This document shows, piece after piece, positions 11,955 through 23,196 of a stretch of DNA of 64,000 nt. Within the stretch, counting starts at the first letter, position 1; every line of letters begins with the position of its first letter. The stretch lies in assembly GCA_034509735.1 (NCBI GenBank), contig JACGWO010000011.1:24536979-24600978 (forward strand). Reading direction: 5' to 3'. Source of the DNA: Sesamum alatum (taxonomy: Eukaryota; Streptophyta; Magnoliopsida; Lamiales; Pedaliaceae). The notes below the pieces were generated by a model. That model was not told the DNA's origin, made no database searches, and was given only the letters and a program-made list of their open reading frames with translations. A program made the translations under genes and the position numbers.

Positions 11955-14770
11955 CTGAAAGATTCGGGTACAACCCGGGAACGCAACAGAAGCGTAAAAA
12001 CGTAAATTTAAGGTATAATTTAAACCGGATTCAAAAGGTGCTCTCGTTGAAGTTCCCCGGACGTTCGATGTTTGTCAAAGCACAAATAATTAAAAAAAAA
12101 AAAATGTTGGACATGTGGCTTAAAGGACAAATACAAAGGTACATGTAAACGTAAAAGAAAACCAACCTTTGTTCGTTTATGTAGAACGGGTTCGTGTGTT
12201 GTTCCTTTCTTTTCATTCTTCATTCGTCCACTTGAGAGCTCAACGTAGAACTCTAATCCACACTTGGGATTTATTTTCATTCTATTGCTAGATATAAAGT
12301 AGAAAAAGAAGAAGAACCAATTCCTAAAAAAAAAACACTATTAATTTGTACCTTGAAATGCTTTTGTTCAAATCTTCTCTAAAAAGTATGAACACTAAAG
12401 AGAGAAAATTCAAAGAATTGTTGGCTAAAACCTCCAGCAAAAATGAAGCAAGTAATAGAATAATGAAGAAATGTAGTTTTGTGTATGTAGTAAGTAGAAT
12501 TCAAAATTCCACCTTCTCAATTAACCTCCAAGGAAACTTACACATACAATGATACACACATTTCCAGCATAACTACTACACATGATTGCAAGAGAAAAAA
12601 CCTCTCACATTACACCACATGGCTGGCCACTCACCTTGCAAACGGAGGAGTTTCAACTCCTCTTTAACTTGCTTCAACTTGCATGTAAAGTGGACTTGAA
12701 TTTTTATGTTTTGGACTTGTATTTAATCAAATTATTTAAAGTCCAAACATGAATCCATTGGGTATTAATTAATCTAATAAATATCAATCCAATTCAAGCC
12801 CAACAATTTATTTGATCCAATTAAATAAGCATAAGTCCAAATTGTGAATAATTGATCAAATAAATTATTCTAGTCAAAACCCGATAAATTAATTCAATTA
12901 ATTAATTCTTGGACCATCCATCAAATGGATTTCTCAATAAATGATCCAATCATTTATTTTCTCTCTTGAATAAATTTAATCCAATTAAATTTATTCGTTT
13001 CTTCTAGAATTGATTTCAAATTAAGTCCACCAAATCCAAAGTGATTTGTGTGAGCCATTAGGTTCACCCTCAACTAGACTTGGGCTTATGTCCAATACAA
13101 TTAGTTAATTAAATCTAATCTAATTAACTATTTTCCAATTAACCATTAATCGAAAAAACGCCCGTCATCATGGCTGGTCGTCTAGCAATGGTCCATGGCA
13201 CTAGAGACTAGGTGAATGTTGGCATGAACATTTAGGCTCTCGAGTTCTATACGAGTATGTTCCTTCCATCATCAGTCTCCCAGTCTAATTCTAGGGCATG
13301 AAATTAGGTGTCGGTTCTCATCCTGGACCAGACAACTATGCTCAATAACTCGAGAACGTTTGCTCTATTGATCGACGTAAAAAATCATTCCCTACTCGAC
13401 CAATCATTATGGCCACAGACTCAAAGAGCTTCAACTGTCTTAGAGCGCATAGGAGACTCCATTGTCATATACTGATAGGTGACGTAACCTATCTTGGAAT
13501 CCACCGTCCTAAATACATATTCTGACTGCACTGTATAAGGCTTATGATAAACGTATCCCAGATATGGACATCTCTCGCCAGATGCTAGATACAACCATCA
13601 TATGCATGTGACTGCCATGATTCCTCAAGTCCGAGGACTAATCTCGTATTATCGGAGTCGGGAATTTCAATCATACCGATCAGGCCTCCAAGACTTTCAT
13701 ATGATTCCCGCGAGTCAATTTAGTCAGCTAACACCCTTGTCAACTAACTCACTAATATTGCATAGACGTCCAACGTCTGTTGCCAATAAAACACGACACT
13801 CATCCAATGAATGCAATCCTTAGTGAAAGTTATAGGACCCTCGATGCCCTGTCTTGAGCTCCTTGACTTGGAACGTTTCAGACCCAACCCTTAGAAGTTG
13901 GTTTCATAGCTGCCATCTAATGCGCAACCCAAGAATTAAAGTTTCGTTTCCAATAAATGTTTCGAGTTTATAAATATTAGAAACTTTTCGGAAACTCTAT
14001 AGAAAAATCGTAAAATTAAAGACACATACATAATAATCATAGAAAAATTTAAAATATTACCTTTCTTTTTTTAATTCAAATATATATAGTTTAATTTTGT
14101 ATCTTTTAGCCAATTACCATTATTTTTATGTAGTATAATTATGTATTAGGAGTTATTAATTGATGTAGTTGCTATTGAAACTAAATAATAATATAATATT
14201 TATGTCTAACTATGTGTTATAAAATATCTATATTGCGTTGATACTTATACATATAACATTACTAATTTAGCTTTATATTAAATTTGTTATAATTAAATGA
14301 AATACTTATGTATAACACAAGAATTTATATATTTGTAGCTAAAAGTATGAAATAAATGTTTCGCTGAAAAATTATGAAAAATAAAAAGTTTCTTAGAAAC
14401 TCAGAGATTTCAAAGGAAAATTAAGAAAAATTAAGAAAAATGAAGTGTTTCGAAGGAAACTAGATAATTTCAAAACTATCATATATTTTTGTTTCCATAA
14501 CATCGAAAAGGAAAACGTTTCCATAGTTTCGACGGAAACGCATGAAAATTTTAAACCATGGCGCAGCCCAACTACATAGGTTGTACGTTTCGTTTGTTGG
14601 TTTTGTTGTGATGTTAATAGAATAAACATAAATAGTAAGCACAACAAATGGAATTGCCAAACATAAATACTTACTTTCTTCATATAACAATATTACAATT
14701 ACAATGAAATTATCAGAAATAGATTACATCAAGGTCAATCTAATTGGCTTTCCGGTCACCTATTTTAACA
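11955..14770 (-). mobile_element. Probable solo LTR of a Copia family, nested in a hairpin MITE
   Basis: Flanked by 5-bp ATTTC (11950-11954 and 14771-14775), the size typical of LTR retrotransposon insertion. Its minus-strand start TGTTAAAATAGGTGACC matches the LTR start TGTTAGAATAGGTGACC of the element at the right end of the window. The two share many blocks in order, for example GGTCCATGGCACTAGAGAC near 13190 and 62546, and AAACACGAC near 13790 and 63122. No internal gag/pol is present between the duplications, so it is read as a solo LTR left by LTR-LTR recombination. It is longer than the other LTR mainly because of a probable 629 bp insertion at 13932-14560. The terminal dinucleotide at 11955-11957 is eroded. 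Confidence 0.75.
13932..14560. mobile_element. Probable insertion inside the solo LTR
   Basis: This 629 bp segment has no counterpart in the related LTR at 61484-63462. Near-identical 10-mers GCGCAACCCA (13922-13931) and GCGCAGCCCA (14561-14570) flank it. It is rich in GTTTC/GAAAC motifs near both ends, but clean terminal inverted repeats are not obvious. It would be the third layer of nesting. The class is unknown. Confidence 0.45.
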
Positions 14771-15071
14771 ATTTCATGTATAATTTTGTACTTATAAGGG
14801 ATAAATGCAATAATTTTAACCTCACATATTGTATTTATCCCTTATAAGTACAAAAATATATATAAAAATGTTAAATGAGAGGCAAAATTAAAAATTTATA
14901 TAATTATTTTTGTCGACGGTAGCGCTTCCCATCGAAACCTCAACGAAAGAAGGTCAGATGTAAACAATGAATTTTCAAAAGGGGTGTAAGTGTAATTTCA
15001 AAACTTGTTTGAGGAAAAGTGTAATTTCATATTTTTAGAGGAGGTCTAAGTGTAGTTAACTCTTATAAATA

Positions 15072-15375
15072 TTCTTCATTGTTTGAAAAATTACAAATAC
15101 TCTTTCCAATGAGTTGTCACGACGGGGTATTTGTTAGAGTACCATTAAAATTTCAAAACAATATCTATAATTTTTCAAATAATAAGAAAATATTTATAAT
15201 TATAACAAACTCCTAAACAACCTGTTATAATTTATTCTATTATTTACTCTAGAAAAGAGTAAAGAAAATGGGCCACATTTCGTTCCATTTGAACTTTGAA
15301 AAATTCCAAATATTACAACTTTCCATAAAACCCAACAAATTCAGTTTCATAATAGACTTATTATGTGATTGACGG
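15072..15375. other. Degenerate hairpin-element remnant and AT-rich spacer
   Basis: About 15072-15240 contains segments (TTGTTTGAAAAATTAC, GAGTTGTC, GTATTTGTTAGA) shared with the element at 53429-54079, so it is a truncated relative. No complete ends were found. The remainder is spacer. Confidence 0.4.
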
Positions 15376-15545
15376 GCGCACAATTTAAGAGAGTAAACGG
15401 TGATACGGCCAAAAGAATGATGCTTATCGAACGACTACTACGTGGGCCGTTCAGATCTGAGTGCATAATTTAAGAGAGTAAACGGTGATCCGGCCAAAAG
15501 AATGATGCTTATTGAACGACTACTACGTGGACCGTTAAGATCTGA
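15376..15545. repeat. 85 bp direct tandem duplication
   Basis: Two head-to-tail copies, 15376-15460 and 15461-15545, differ at only a handful of positions. Each ends ...CGTTCAGATCTGA or ...CGTTAAGATCTGA and contains ACGACTACTACGTGG. The high identity suggests a recent duplication. It lies about 550 bp beyond the stop codon of HWS. Confidence 0.85.
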
Positions 15546-16090
15546 TTTGAATAAGAATTTTCAAAATTGCATATATGGTTTCTTACAAATTGGCACATCA
15601 CAAAAGGGGATGATTATGGCACAACCAAAGCAATAACACCCCCATGTGCAAATATATGAAACCTTACACACACACACAAACATATAGAGGTGTGGTCCAA
15701 ACCTAGACAAAGGCAATAATGCACTTGCTAGTTACAGGTGAAAGACAGAAGAAAAACAGAAAAAGAGGAAGGCTATTATGCATTGTTGATCATCAGCATG
15801 GAAGCCCATGTTCATCAAGATTCAAGAAATTGCCCCAAGATCAAGAAAAATAACAGGAGAACTCTAATTTCATGAAGAAGAACTTAATATCCATTCACCC
15901 CAGTAGAATTTTTGAATATAAAGAATAAGGATATTTTCAGTAGGAATACGAGCGGAGGATGGCCGGCCAACCGGCTGTTTCGTCATCTATAAGCCTGGCT
16001 AAGACATTCATAATAACGAAAAGATGAAACGAAAACCATAAGAATGGCTATCATGAGCAAGAGGAGATGCAATAGAATGTGAAAACAGAA

Positions 16091-17308
16091 CTACGGAGCA
16101 ACTTCCAGTCTTGGCTCAAAGCAAAAACCAGTAAAGAGCTGAAGGGGAAACCTTTTCGTCACGGGGCATTTCTGCGACCACTTCCATTGCTTCTGATTTA
16201 CGTCGAAAATGAGGAGGGTGGGCGCTCCATAGCTCTGTATGTATATGAGGTCATCCGTACCGCTGCTGGCAAAAACATCATCAAACTCTCCAAAGCCTTG
16301 GAAGAACTTATGTGGCATTCGGGCTATTTCTTGCCACTCTCTCCCGTTCAGAAGCCATATTCCGATCCCCTTAATGATGTCGGGCCGATCTTGCTTCCCA
16401 ATGCCTCCGACCATTATAAGCTTTTCCTTTAGGTTCATAAGACGGCCGCATGTAAGAGAACATGGGGCCGGTATGAAACTCCTCATCAATAAACCATGGG
16501 ATGATCGGCTTCTGAGGTTGTACATGATGAGTCCATGCCGGTTGTCGGGGCCACCACCTCCCATCGAGTAAATTAGGAAGTACAATACCCCATTGCAAAT
16601 CACACTTTCATCGCCAGCTCTCCACCCCGTTAAAATCTCCGTCAGAGTTGTCGCCCACGTCATTGCTTCCGAATCATACAAATGGATAGACAGATCCCAT
16701 TGGAAGAAATTCCCAGGAACTTGCTTAGATTTAACAATCGAGATATTGTAATTGTGAGACGCTCTGTCGACCGAGACTGCCAATGCACTATAATCAGAGA
16801 ATTTTGGGCCCGGAGGCTCATCAAGCCCCTTGCAATGTTTTGTTATCGGGTTACAAACGTACAACTCGCTTCTGCTTTCATTGTCCATAAAACATACTAA
16901 CCCACATGACGAAGCGATGAACCAATTGGATGTCTGAATGCAGGGGAGGTCGATGCCGTACCACTTCCGGAGGATGGGATCATAAGCATAACCAACTGGT
17001 TCGTCCGAGCTCGTGAACATAAAGTACCACGGCTTTTGCGACGCGGCATGAGAAGTATTCCAGAGAAACCTTTTCGATGTTACTATCTCATGCCATCTTT
17101 TACACACGCAGCCAGCCCTAAAGATGCTGGCAACAGGGAGATAAGCTAGTATTCGTTCCAATAGATCATCGGGCAAAATCAAATCCAAAGAAACCGCAGC
17201 TGGCTCCTTCTCAGTTTCATCATTAATTTCTGAGAATGACTCGTACTCCACGGTTTCCTTTGCCAAGTTCTCGAAGCAATGACTGACCCATGACGTTTCC
17301 GCCGCCAT
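16091..17308 (-). CDS. HWS: F-box/kelch protein HAWAIIAN SKIRT
   Basis: A single coding exon of 405 residues, close to the ~411 of Arabidopsis HWS (At3g61590), which it matches along its whole length. The F-box lies at about residues 45-85 (LPDDLLERILAYLPVASIF, then CVCKRW). The C-terminal part is a kelch/galactose-oxidase-type beta-propeller with family signatures VPGNFFQWDLSIHLYDSE, SFIPAPCSLTCGRLMNLKE, FFQGFGEFDDVFASSGTDD and a C-terminus ending FCFEPRLEVAP. In the family the F-box joins an SCF (SKP1-CUL1) E3 ligase; HWS controls organ size, sepal fusion and microRNA pathway activity. In Arabidopsis the gene is adjacent to POB1, as here, on the same strand. The ATG at 17308 matches the family N-terminus (MxAETSW). 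The reading frame is intact. Confidence 0.96.
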   Translation of the reverse strand: MAAETSWVSHCFENLAKETVEYESFSEINDETEKEPAAVSLDLILPDDLLERILAYLPVASIFRAGCVCKRWHEIVTSKRFLWNTSHAASQKPWYFMFTSSDEPVGYAYDPILRKWYGIDLPCIQTSNWFIASSCGLVCFMDNESRSELYVCNPITKHCKGLDEPPGPKFSDYSALAVSVDRASHNYNISIVKSKQVPGNFFQWDLSIHLYDSEAMTWATTLTEILTGWRAGDESVICNGVLYFLIYSMGGGGPDNRHGLIMYNLRSRSSHGLLMRSFIPAPCSLTCGRLMNLKEKLIMVGGIGKQDRPDIIKGIGIWLLNGREWQEIARMPHKFFQGFGEFDDVFASSGTDDLIYIQSYGAPTLLIFDVNQKQWKWSQKCPVTKRFPLQLFTGFCFEPRLEVAP

Positions 17309-18800
17309 GGTAGAATCTTTAAAACCTACAGAAGAAGAATCCAGTAGAGTTACAATTGAGGCACTAGCACAGAGAAAAGCCCATGAGATGACTATAACAC
17401 CTCAATTTAAATTAAATCATGAAAAGTTGCCCCTAAATCAAACCACACTGCCTGGCTATAAACTTACAAAATGCAGGCAAGCAATAATAGAAACAGAGAC
17501 TTAAGAAAAGAAAGAACAAATTTTTATCGTATTATGGATACACTATCAATAAATTTAAGGGAACAAGATTCAGCTCAAGCTAACTCCTTGACAATCTGCG
17601 GTGATTCCGTGACAACGGAGCGGACAAGTTTTTTCAGTCATGATTTGCATAGATTATTGATACTGAAGGTGATCAAAACTAAAAGAATCGACAAAACCGA
17701 AGAACGCCTAAGGAACATGAATTCTTGAAAAAGAACAAAATTCAAACAAGATGAATGTGCAAAGAATCATACTTCTCAAAGATGCAAAGAGATAACCTGC
17801 GAAAGCCGGAGGCCGAATCGGAGAGATACATTACAGACCACTATATCTTACTTTATATGATGAGCAAGATGAGAAATTTAAACGAATTGACAACCACATG
17901 TTCAAGAAATTTCCTTTTTGCTAGGTTGAAAAGCTCTCCTATAAGCAGAGATCACATTCCTCATACCTTACAGAAAGAAGAGGAAAAGCAACCACTGGTT
18001 TCTTCCCATAAAAGGCTGGAAACAATCAAAGAGAACAAAGCCACATGGGACTATAAAACAAACACTTTTGCCATATATATATACACATCAACAATGAGAT
18101 TGCATCATTGCAGAAAGCAACCCTTTCTTTATTCAAGCAAGAACAACCACCCTCACAATTCTCTACACCAAACCAACAAAAGTGATTATTTCTTTTTCTA
18201 AATTAACCAAATGTTAGGTGAAAGAGAGAAATTAAACCAAGAAGCACTATCAAGGGAACCTCAAAACACTCAACAACCAAAGCTACCCACATAAAAAAAA
18301 AATTCAAAGAAAAAAGAATTGCAGAATCAAACTCAAATAGATCCAGAAACACCCTGAAAATCCCAATTCCCAGAGGGGGAAAAAGAAAAAAAAGAGGAAT
18401 TTTTCACAGAAAACACATAAAAATCATACCTTTGATGCAAAAACCTCTCCTATGAGCAAATGGGTCTTCACAGAAATCCTCAAGATTCGCCACAGAAAGG
18501 GTTACGGCCCATCATTGAACACAAAAGGCAAGTCTTTTTCACTAGAGATAAACAAAACATTCAAGAAACAAAGAGATAAGAAATGGGCTTAAATCAATTG
18601 ATAATGGGTTCGTTTGGATTTACCTGATAAACATGCCCATACATATAACATTCACATATATTTATTATAATAAATCTAACAATGCTACACACACAGAGAG
18701 AGAAAGAGAAAGAGAAAGAAGGTTGTCTTTTCTTGGTTTATTTCCTTATACGTTCAAGTGATGTTGCCTAGACGACAGGAAGAGTGGAACGAAAGAGAAG
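17309..18800 (-). promoter_or_regulatory. HWS 5' leader with two probable 5'UTR introns and promoter
   Basis: A good acceptor (TTCTGTAG followed by GTTTTAAAG) lies 16 bp before the HWS start codon. A matching donor (CAAAG then GTATGATT) is at 18430/18429, giving a 1.1 kb leader intron. A second donor (TCAG then GTAAATCC) at 18624/18623 and an acceptor (TTATCTCTAG) near 18553 suggest another short intron. Upstream are CT-rich runs (GA on plus) at about 18689-18720 and 18848-18885, typical near plant transcription starts. The plus-strand frames here are low-complexity. Splicing is inferred from consensus only. Confidence 0.5.
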
Positions 18801-18848
18801 GGCGGTCTTTTAATAGGGCTTTTGGTTTTGTTGATACAGACAAAAGTA

Positions 18849-18883
<35 letters not shown>

Positions 18884-19084
18884 TTGAGGGGTTTATTCAA
18901 GGAATTTGATGGGGGTTTTTAATGGGGTTGGAGAAAAAGAAAAAAAGAATATCAAAAAGAACATGTTGATTTTGTTTTGGGCATAATCAAAATGCAAATA
19001 ATGCTGTCTACTGTCTAGCCAGATCAACACTCACACCTTTCATATTTCTTCTGCAACTCTTTGCTTCCAACTACTTTTCTTTTT

Positions 19085-19463
19085 TGGTAAATTACATCCA
19101 CTCTTTTTGACATTTTGCATAATTATAAATACCGTCATTATTTGAAAAATTATAGATATTCCCTTGAGGTTCGTAATTTTTAACTTAATGTCTGAATAAT
19201 AAAAAAAATCAGCCAAGACAAATTGCATTATTGCTCCTCTGTGTAAAAAACTTAACAAATCTCTCCCTGCAAAAAATTTTAAGAATTAAATAAAAAAATA
19301 ATTCAGTGCGTAAGAGCATTTTGGTCAGTCACCCATAAAAATGAATGGAAATGAATTATTTGTCAGACAGTTACAAACTTCAGGGGGTATTTATAATTTT
19401 TCAAACAACGAGTGAGTATTTATAATTATGACAAATCTCAGGGAAGATAGTTGTAATTAAACC
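19085..19463. mobile_element. Hairpin MITE family B, copy 1
   Basis: About 380 bp. The left part GGTAAATTACATCC... and right part ...GTTGTAATTAAACC are degenerate inverted ends. The interior carries the family hallmarks: TTGCATTATTGCTCCTCTGTG, a CTCTCCCTGCA block, TTTTGGTCAGT(T)CACCC, and TTTGAAAAATTA on the left with TAATTTTTCAAA on the right. Flanks TTTCTTTTT and TTTCTTTCC match at 7 of 9. Other copies lie at 32714, 45726, 53593 and 56037. Confidence 0.75.
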
Positions 19464-20578
19464 TTTCTTTCCCATTACTTTGATTTATTTCAATTTCTAC
19501 CCCTCTTCTTCTCCCTTATTCAACCACCACCTCCACTATCTTTTTCTTTTTCCTATTTCCCCCCTTCTCTTTTGGTGTTATTTCCATAAATCACCTCAAA
19601 CAACTACCTCCGTAGTATGTAATAAGATACTCGTAAAATACAAAAATTCAAAATTCAACGTTGTATTTAACAATATTCTTGAAATCATGATATTATTACA
19701 AGTTCTTGAGCTCAATTGATCTTATTCCCATTCTATATAATTTCTTTTTACTTTTAACTCGTGTTAAAAATATACTCCCCGACTATAGTGCAGTCAATTT
19801 GTCGAAATTACTGTAATTGTTTTTCTATTTTTTTACAATAATATGGTAGTTATTTTTTGAAATACTTTCAAACCTTTACTCCTAACTTTTATTTTTTTTA
19901 AAAAAAAAGAAAAGAAAATACTAGAAGAAGTTGATTCCTTATACTTTTCTCTTGTCCTAAATTTAATTTTGGTATATACTTCTCCAACATTAACAAGGTA
20001 GCCCTCTATGCCCCCACCACTCAAATGTGCTTGTCCCTCTCTTTTTCCCCACTTCATTTTTGTTGGGCACATTGGAATAAGATTTTTCAAATTAATTTTT
20101 TTATTTATTATTTTACTCTATTTAATATATACATATCGTAGAACAAAAATTATATTATTTGTTTTATTAAAAAAAATTATATATGTGGTATGTATATATT
20201 AAATAGAGTAAAACAAATACAATAAAATTTGAAATAGAAAATCCGACCCAAAATGCAATACTTGTTAGTTAAAAGCCATTTTCCAATGCATCCAATACCC
20301 ATGCTTTACCTAACCTACTCCACTTTATACACATTGAATGCAAATTTCACTCTTTTTTTTATTATTATTTTTGTTTTTAATTTTTTAATCTTTTGGCTTA
20401 ACATTATAGAGTAGTGGAGGGCACAATTTAAATTTTGAAACAAGTATTAAATAAAGATCAACTTATTAATTGATCTGCCCTATAATGTTAGAATTATAGA
20501 ATAGTATGCTAATTATAAAGTCAATTACTAAAAATAATTCATGAAAAAAGGATTGACATTTAAACACACGCCTAATAC
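19464..20578. other. AT-rich gene-free stretch
   Basis: No gene. It contains long T/A runs and a short inverted pair (TATTTAATATATACATAT near 20116 versus ATGTATATATTAAATAGAG near 20186), which folds but has no transposon hallmarks. Confidence 0.5.
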
Positions 20579-20586
20579 AATTATGG

Positions 20587-20850
20587 TTTTTTTTTTCTTT
20601 TGAAGTGAAAGCGATGAATATTGTTAATTGAATTAGATCGATTACAATTAGTCTTACCGAACATAGACAATTACATCATACCTTGATCAACAATAATCAC
20701 ATAAATTAACTCTCAACAACACCTTACTATTACAGTATACAAACAATACCTACTATACAGTAAACTATCATCTCACGCATTGATGGGGTTCAAACCCATG
20801 ACCATAGGACCTCAACCTTAACCACTAGGCTAAAAGATCATTGTTAATAT
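20587..20850 (-). mobile_element. tRNA-derived SINE
   Basis: On the minus strand the 5' part resembles a tRNA: a box A-like AGCCTAGTGG (20831-20822) and a box B-like GGTTTGAACCCC about 40 nt downstream, followed by ~190 nt of unrelated sequence and a poly(A)-type tail (A run at about 20600-20587). The direct repeat AATTATGG flanks it at 20579-20586 and 20851-20858. Pol III promoter boxes, an A tail and a short TSD together identify a SINE of about 264 bp. Confidence 0.75.
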
Positions 20851-20858
20851 AATTATGG

Positions 20859-22560
20859 TTTTAATTACATGATCTTGAATAAGTAGTTGTGTTTTTTCAA
20901 TTCAATATAAGTTAATGTACATGTTTTCACTTAAGTATTTTCAACATTTTATAAATTAAAACTTTATAATACTGATGTCGTGAGAACTTATTACTCTAAA
21001 AAAGATGTGAAGGTGTCTGTAATCCCCATCGGGGGGGGGGAGGAGGGGTTTATAGTGGCCGCGTGGGAATTGCTCTTACGTGTTCTCCTTCCTCGTAGCG
21101 TATCTTTTCTTGAATTTCCTTTGGGATTTCCCGGATTTTCAGGGATTTTTGCGTAAGGATCTTTGAGATAGAGGATTCTGTCTGGATGCGTCCTGAGATT
21201 GTTCGTACCTTCAGCCTCCTCATAATTTTCGTTCGAGCTTCGAGCTGGTTTAATTTTTCGAGAGTATCCTCATTTAGTCGCCTCCTCGTATCTATTTCTC
21301 CACAGAAGGATCTCCTCTAGATGAAGCCCTTCTTTCTTGCCCTCGAATTGACGCCCCTCGTATCTTTCCGATGAGAGCCCCCTTCGTCGATACAATGTTC
21401 GTTCCCTCTTATCCACATTAAATACATATGGTAAATGCGAGCGCAACATTATTTTTCATTGTTAGATTGTGTAAATGATGGATGGTTTTAATTATAGCCG
21501 TCCATCATATCATAGTCTAGCAATTATGAGTGAACACAAGTTAATTATTAAAGTAGAAGAATTAATTAGTAAAAACAACGTATACTTATGTAGTATATAG
21601 CTTATGATTTTAAGTCTTGCTACAATTATCGAACGTACTAAAAATAGTACATATTACAATAGATGTACATTAATTTGGAACTTTATAGCTCTAGGTTTTA
21701 GGTACCAAATTATTGGACTTACATCAAACAATAATTTTTCTATGTATTATTTATATAGGTTTTAGGTTTGGGACTATAATTATATGTACGTTAAATATGA
21801 GCAACTACATCATCCATCATATCAAAATATTATTTGACACATAAAAGAAAAATTCACACCACATGTTATACACGTTCATTTATTTCACCCAATTATCTCA
21901 ATCCAAATTAACCCCTTGTGCGTATTTGTATTTATTTATGTATATATATATATATATATATATACTAATCAATATGGAACGTCGTTCATACGTGCATATA
22001 ATAAATAAGATTTCATATTTTAAAATTTATTACAAATAAGAAAAATATATATATAAACCAACACGTCACATTTCAAAAAATAAAGAAAGAAAGACAGAAA
22101 TAAAGAAAAAAAAGGAATTTAGGAGTATTCTTGATATAACAAAAACGTGGTGTAAATAATTGTTCTTTGTGAATAAAAATGAGATTTTCTTTTTATATCA
22201 GAATCGATATTTACCTAAAGTGTTTATGGTTGTGTACGTATTTGTGTTCATATCCATCAAAAGGGCGAACTGTGAGATATAAATTCTAAAGTTCATAAAT
22301 TTAGAAACTTATGAGCTTGAATTTTATCGCTTGAATTAGGATTTATAGTATCTTAGTGGTTGGATTCAAGTATTCGTATTGCCAATTCAAATCCGTTTCG
22401 TGTTAATCGAATTTGGACCGAGATATAACTTTTAAAAAAAACAAATATTGTAAAACATTTATGCCTCTACGATGACGAGAAGTTTGATTTTTGTAAGTAA
22501 TTTCTTGAACTTACATGGCATGAGAATTTGTTACCGTCGATTAATACGCAATATGAATTA
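20859..22560. other. Gene-free stretch with unclassified repeat fragments
   Basis: No gene. A less AT-rich block (about 21005-21430, starting near a G-run) is probably a decayed retrotransposon fragment but has no readable domain. A TA microsatellite lies at about 21941-21964. About 22345-22440 loosely resembles a tRNA-like SINE head (CTTAGTGGTTGG, then ATTCAAATCC), too degenerate to call. Confidence 0.4.
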
Positions 22561-22569
22561 GTTATTTGA

Positions 22570-23187
22570 GGGGGGAATTATATTTTTGATTCCATAAATT
22601 AGAATATTTTTATTTTTGATCTTATTTATTACGGGATTGACACGTTTGATTTTGTTATTTAGAAAAAAAATTGTATTTTTAGTTCTCATCCTTTTTTTTC
22701 ATTTCTTTTTAATGCGTAAACCACGTGACCAACACGTGGCGGTTAAGTACTTTTGGCTAAAGAGAAGATTGGCTCGTTTTTTAGTTTGACAACAGGGGGG
22801 GGGGGGGAGGAGGGGGAATTTCTCTCTTCTCGCACAAAAATTGAATCCACGAGAAGGGTTGGTCAATTTTTGTGAGAGGAGAGAAAAAAATCCCTCTTTT
22901 CTTGTCTTAATTTCATTCGATTTTTTTTTCTCTCAAAGGTAGTTATATTTACCCCCCTAAAATGTTACCAAGCTGAAAAAATGAGCCAATTTCCCTCCCG
23001 TTAAAAAATACTTAAGGACCATGTGTTGTGCACGTGACCTATGCTGTTAAATTACAGACGGAAAAGTGGATGAAAACCAAAAGTGTGAATTTTTGTAAAT
23101 TATAGGATTAAAAGTGCTAATCCCATAACAAATGAGACCAAAACTAAACCAGACCTAACTTATGATAGTAAAATTACTATTTCCCCT
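22570..23187. mobile_element. Hairpin element (family D), MULE-like
   Basis: A 618 bp palindromic element. It begins GGGGGGAATTATATTTTTG and ends ATAGTAAAATTACTATTTCCCCT; the arms (for example AACCACGTGACCAACACGTGG on the left and the CACGTGACC region on the right) pair imperfectly. Flanks GTTATTTGA (22561-22569) and TTTATTTGA (23188-23196) match at 8 of 9. A G homopolymer (about 22795-22808) lies near the centre. Confidence 0.65.
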
Positions 23188-23196
23188 TTTATTTGA

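Larger units (their letters stand above)
11759..15062. mobile_element. Family A hairpin MITE interrupted by a Copia LTR
   Basis: The left part (11759-11954, starting GGATTAATTACATTAGAC) and right part (14771-15062, ending GTCTAAGTGTAGTTAACTC) are the two halves of the same element seen intact at 5778-6221. The outer flanks are identical 9-mers, TTATAAATA at 11750-11758 and 15063-15071. The break lies in the middle of the hairpin, where a ~2.8 kb sequence with LTR features was inserted. Rejoining the halves restores colinearity with the intact copy. Confidence 0.8.

Noticed and set aside
17755..18201. Plus-strand frame of 148 codons upstream of HWS
   Set aside because: Low-complexity Lys/Asn/Ser-rich translation lying in the HWS leader intron.
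22345..22440. tRNA gene or SINE head
   Set aside because: Box A/B resemblance is weak, no stems form, no tail or TSD.
22795..22812. G homopolymer as a regulatory G-quadruplex
   Set aside because: A single uninterrupted G run inside a hairpin transposon; could also be a sequencing artefact. Similar runs near 21031 and 44274 were treated the same way.
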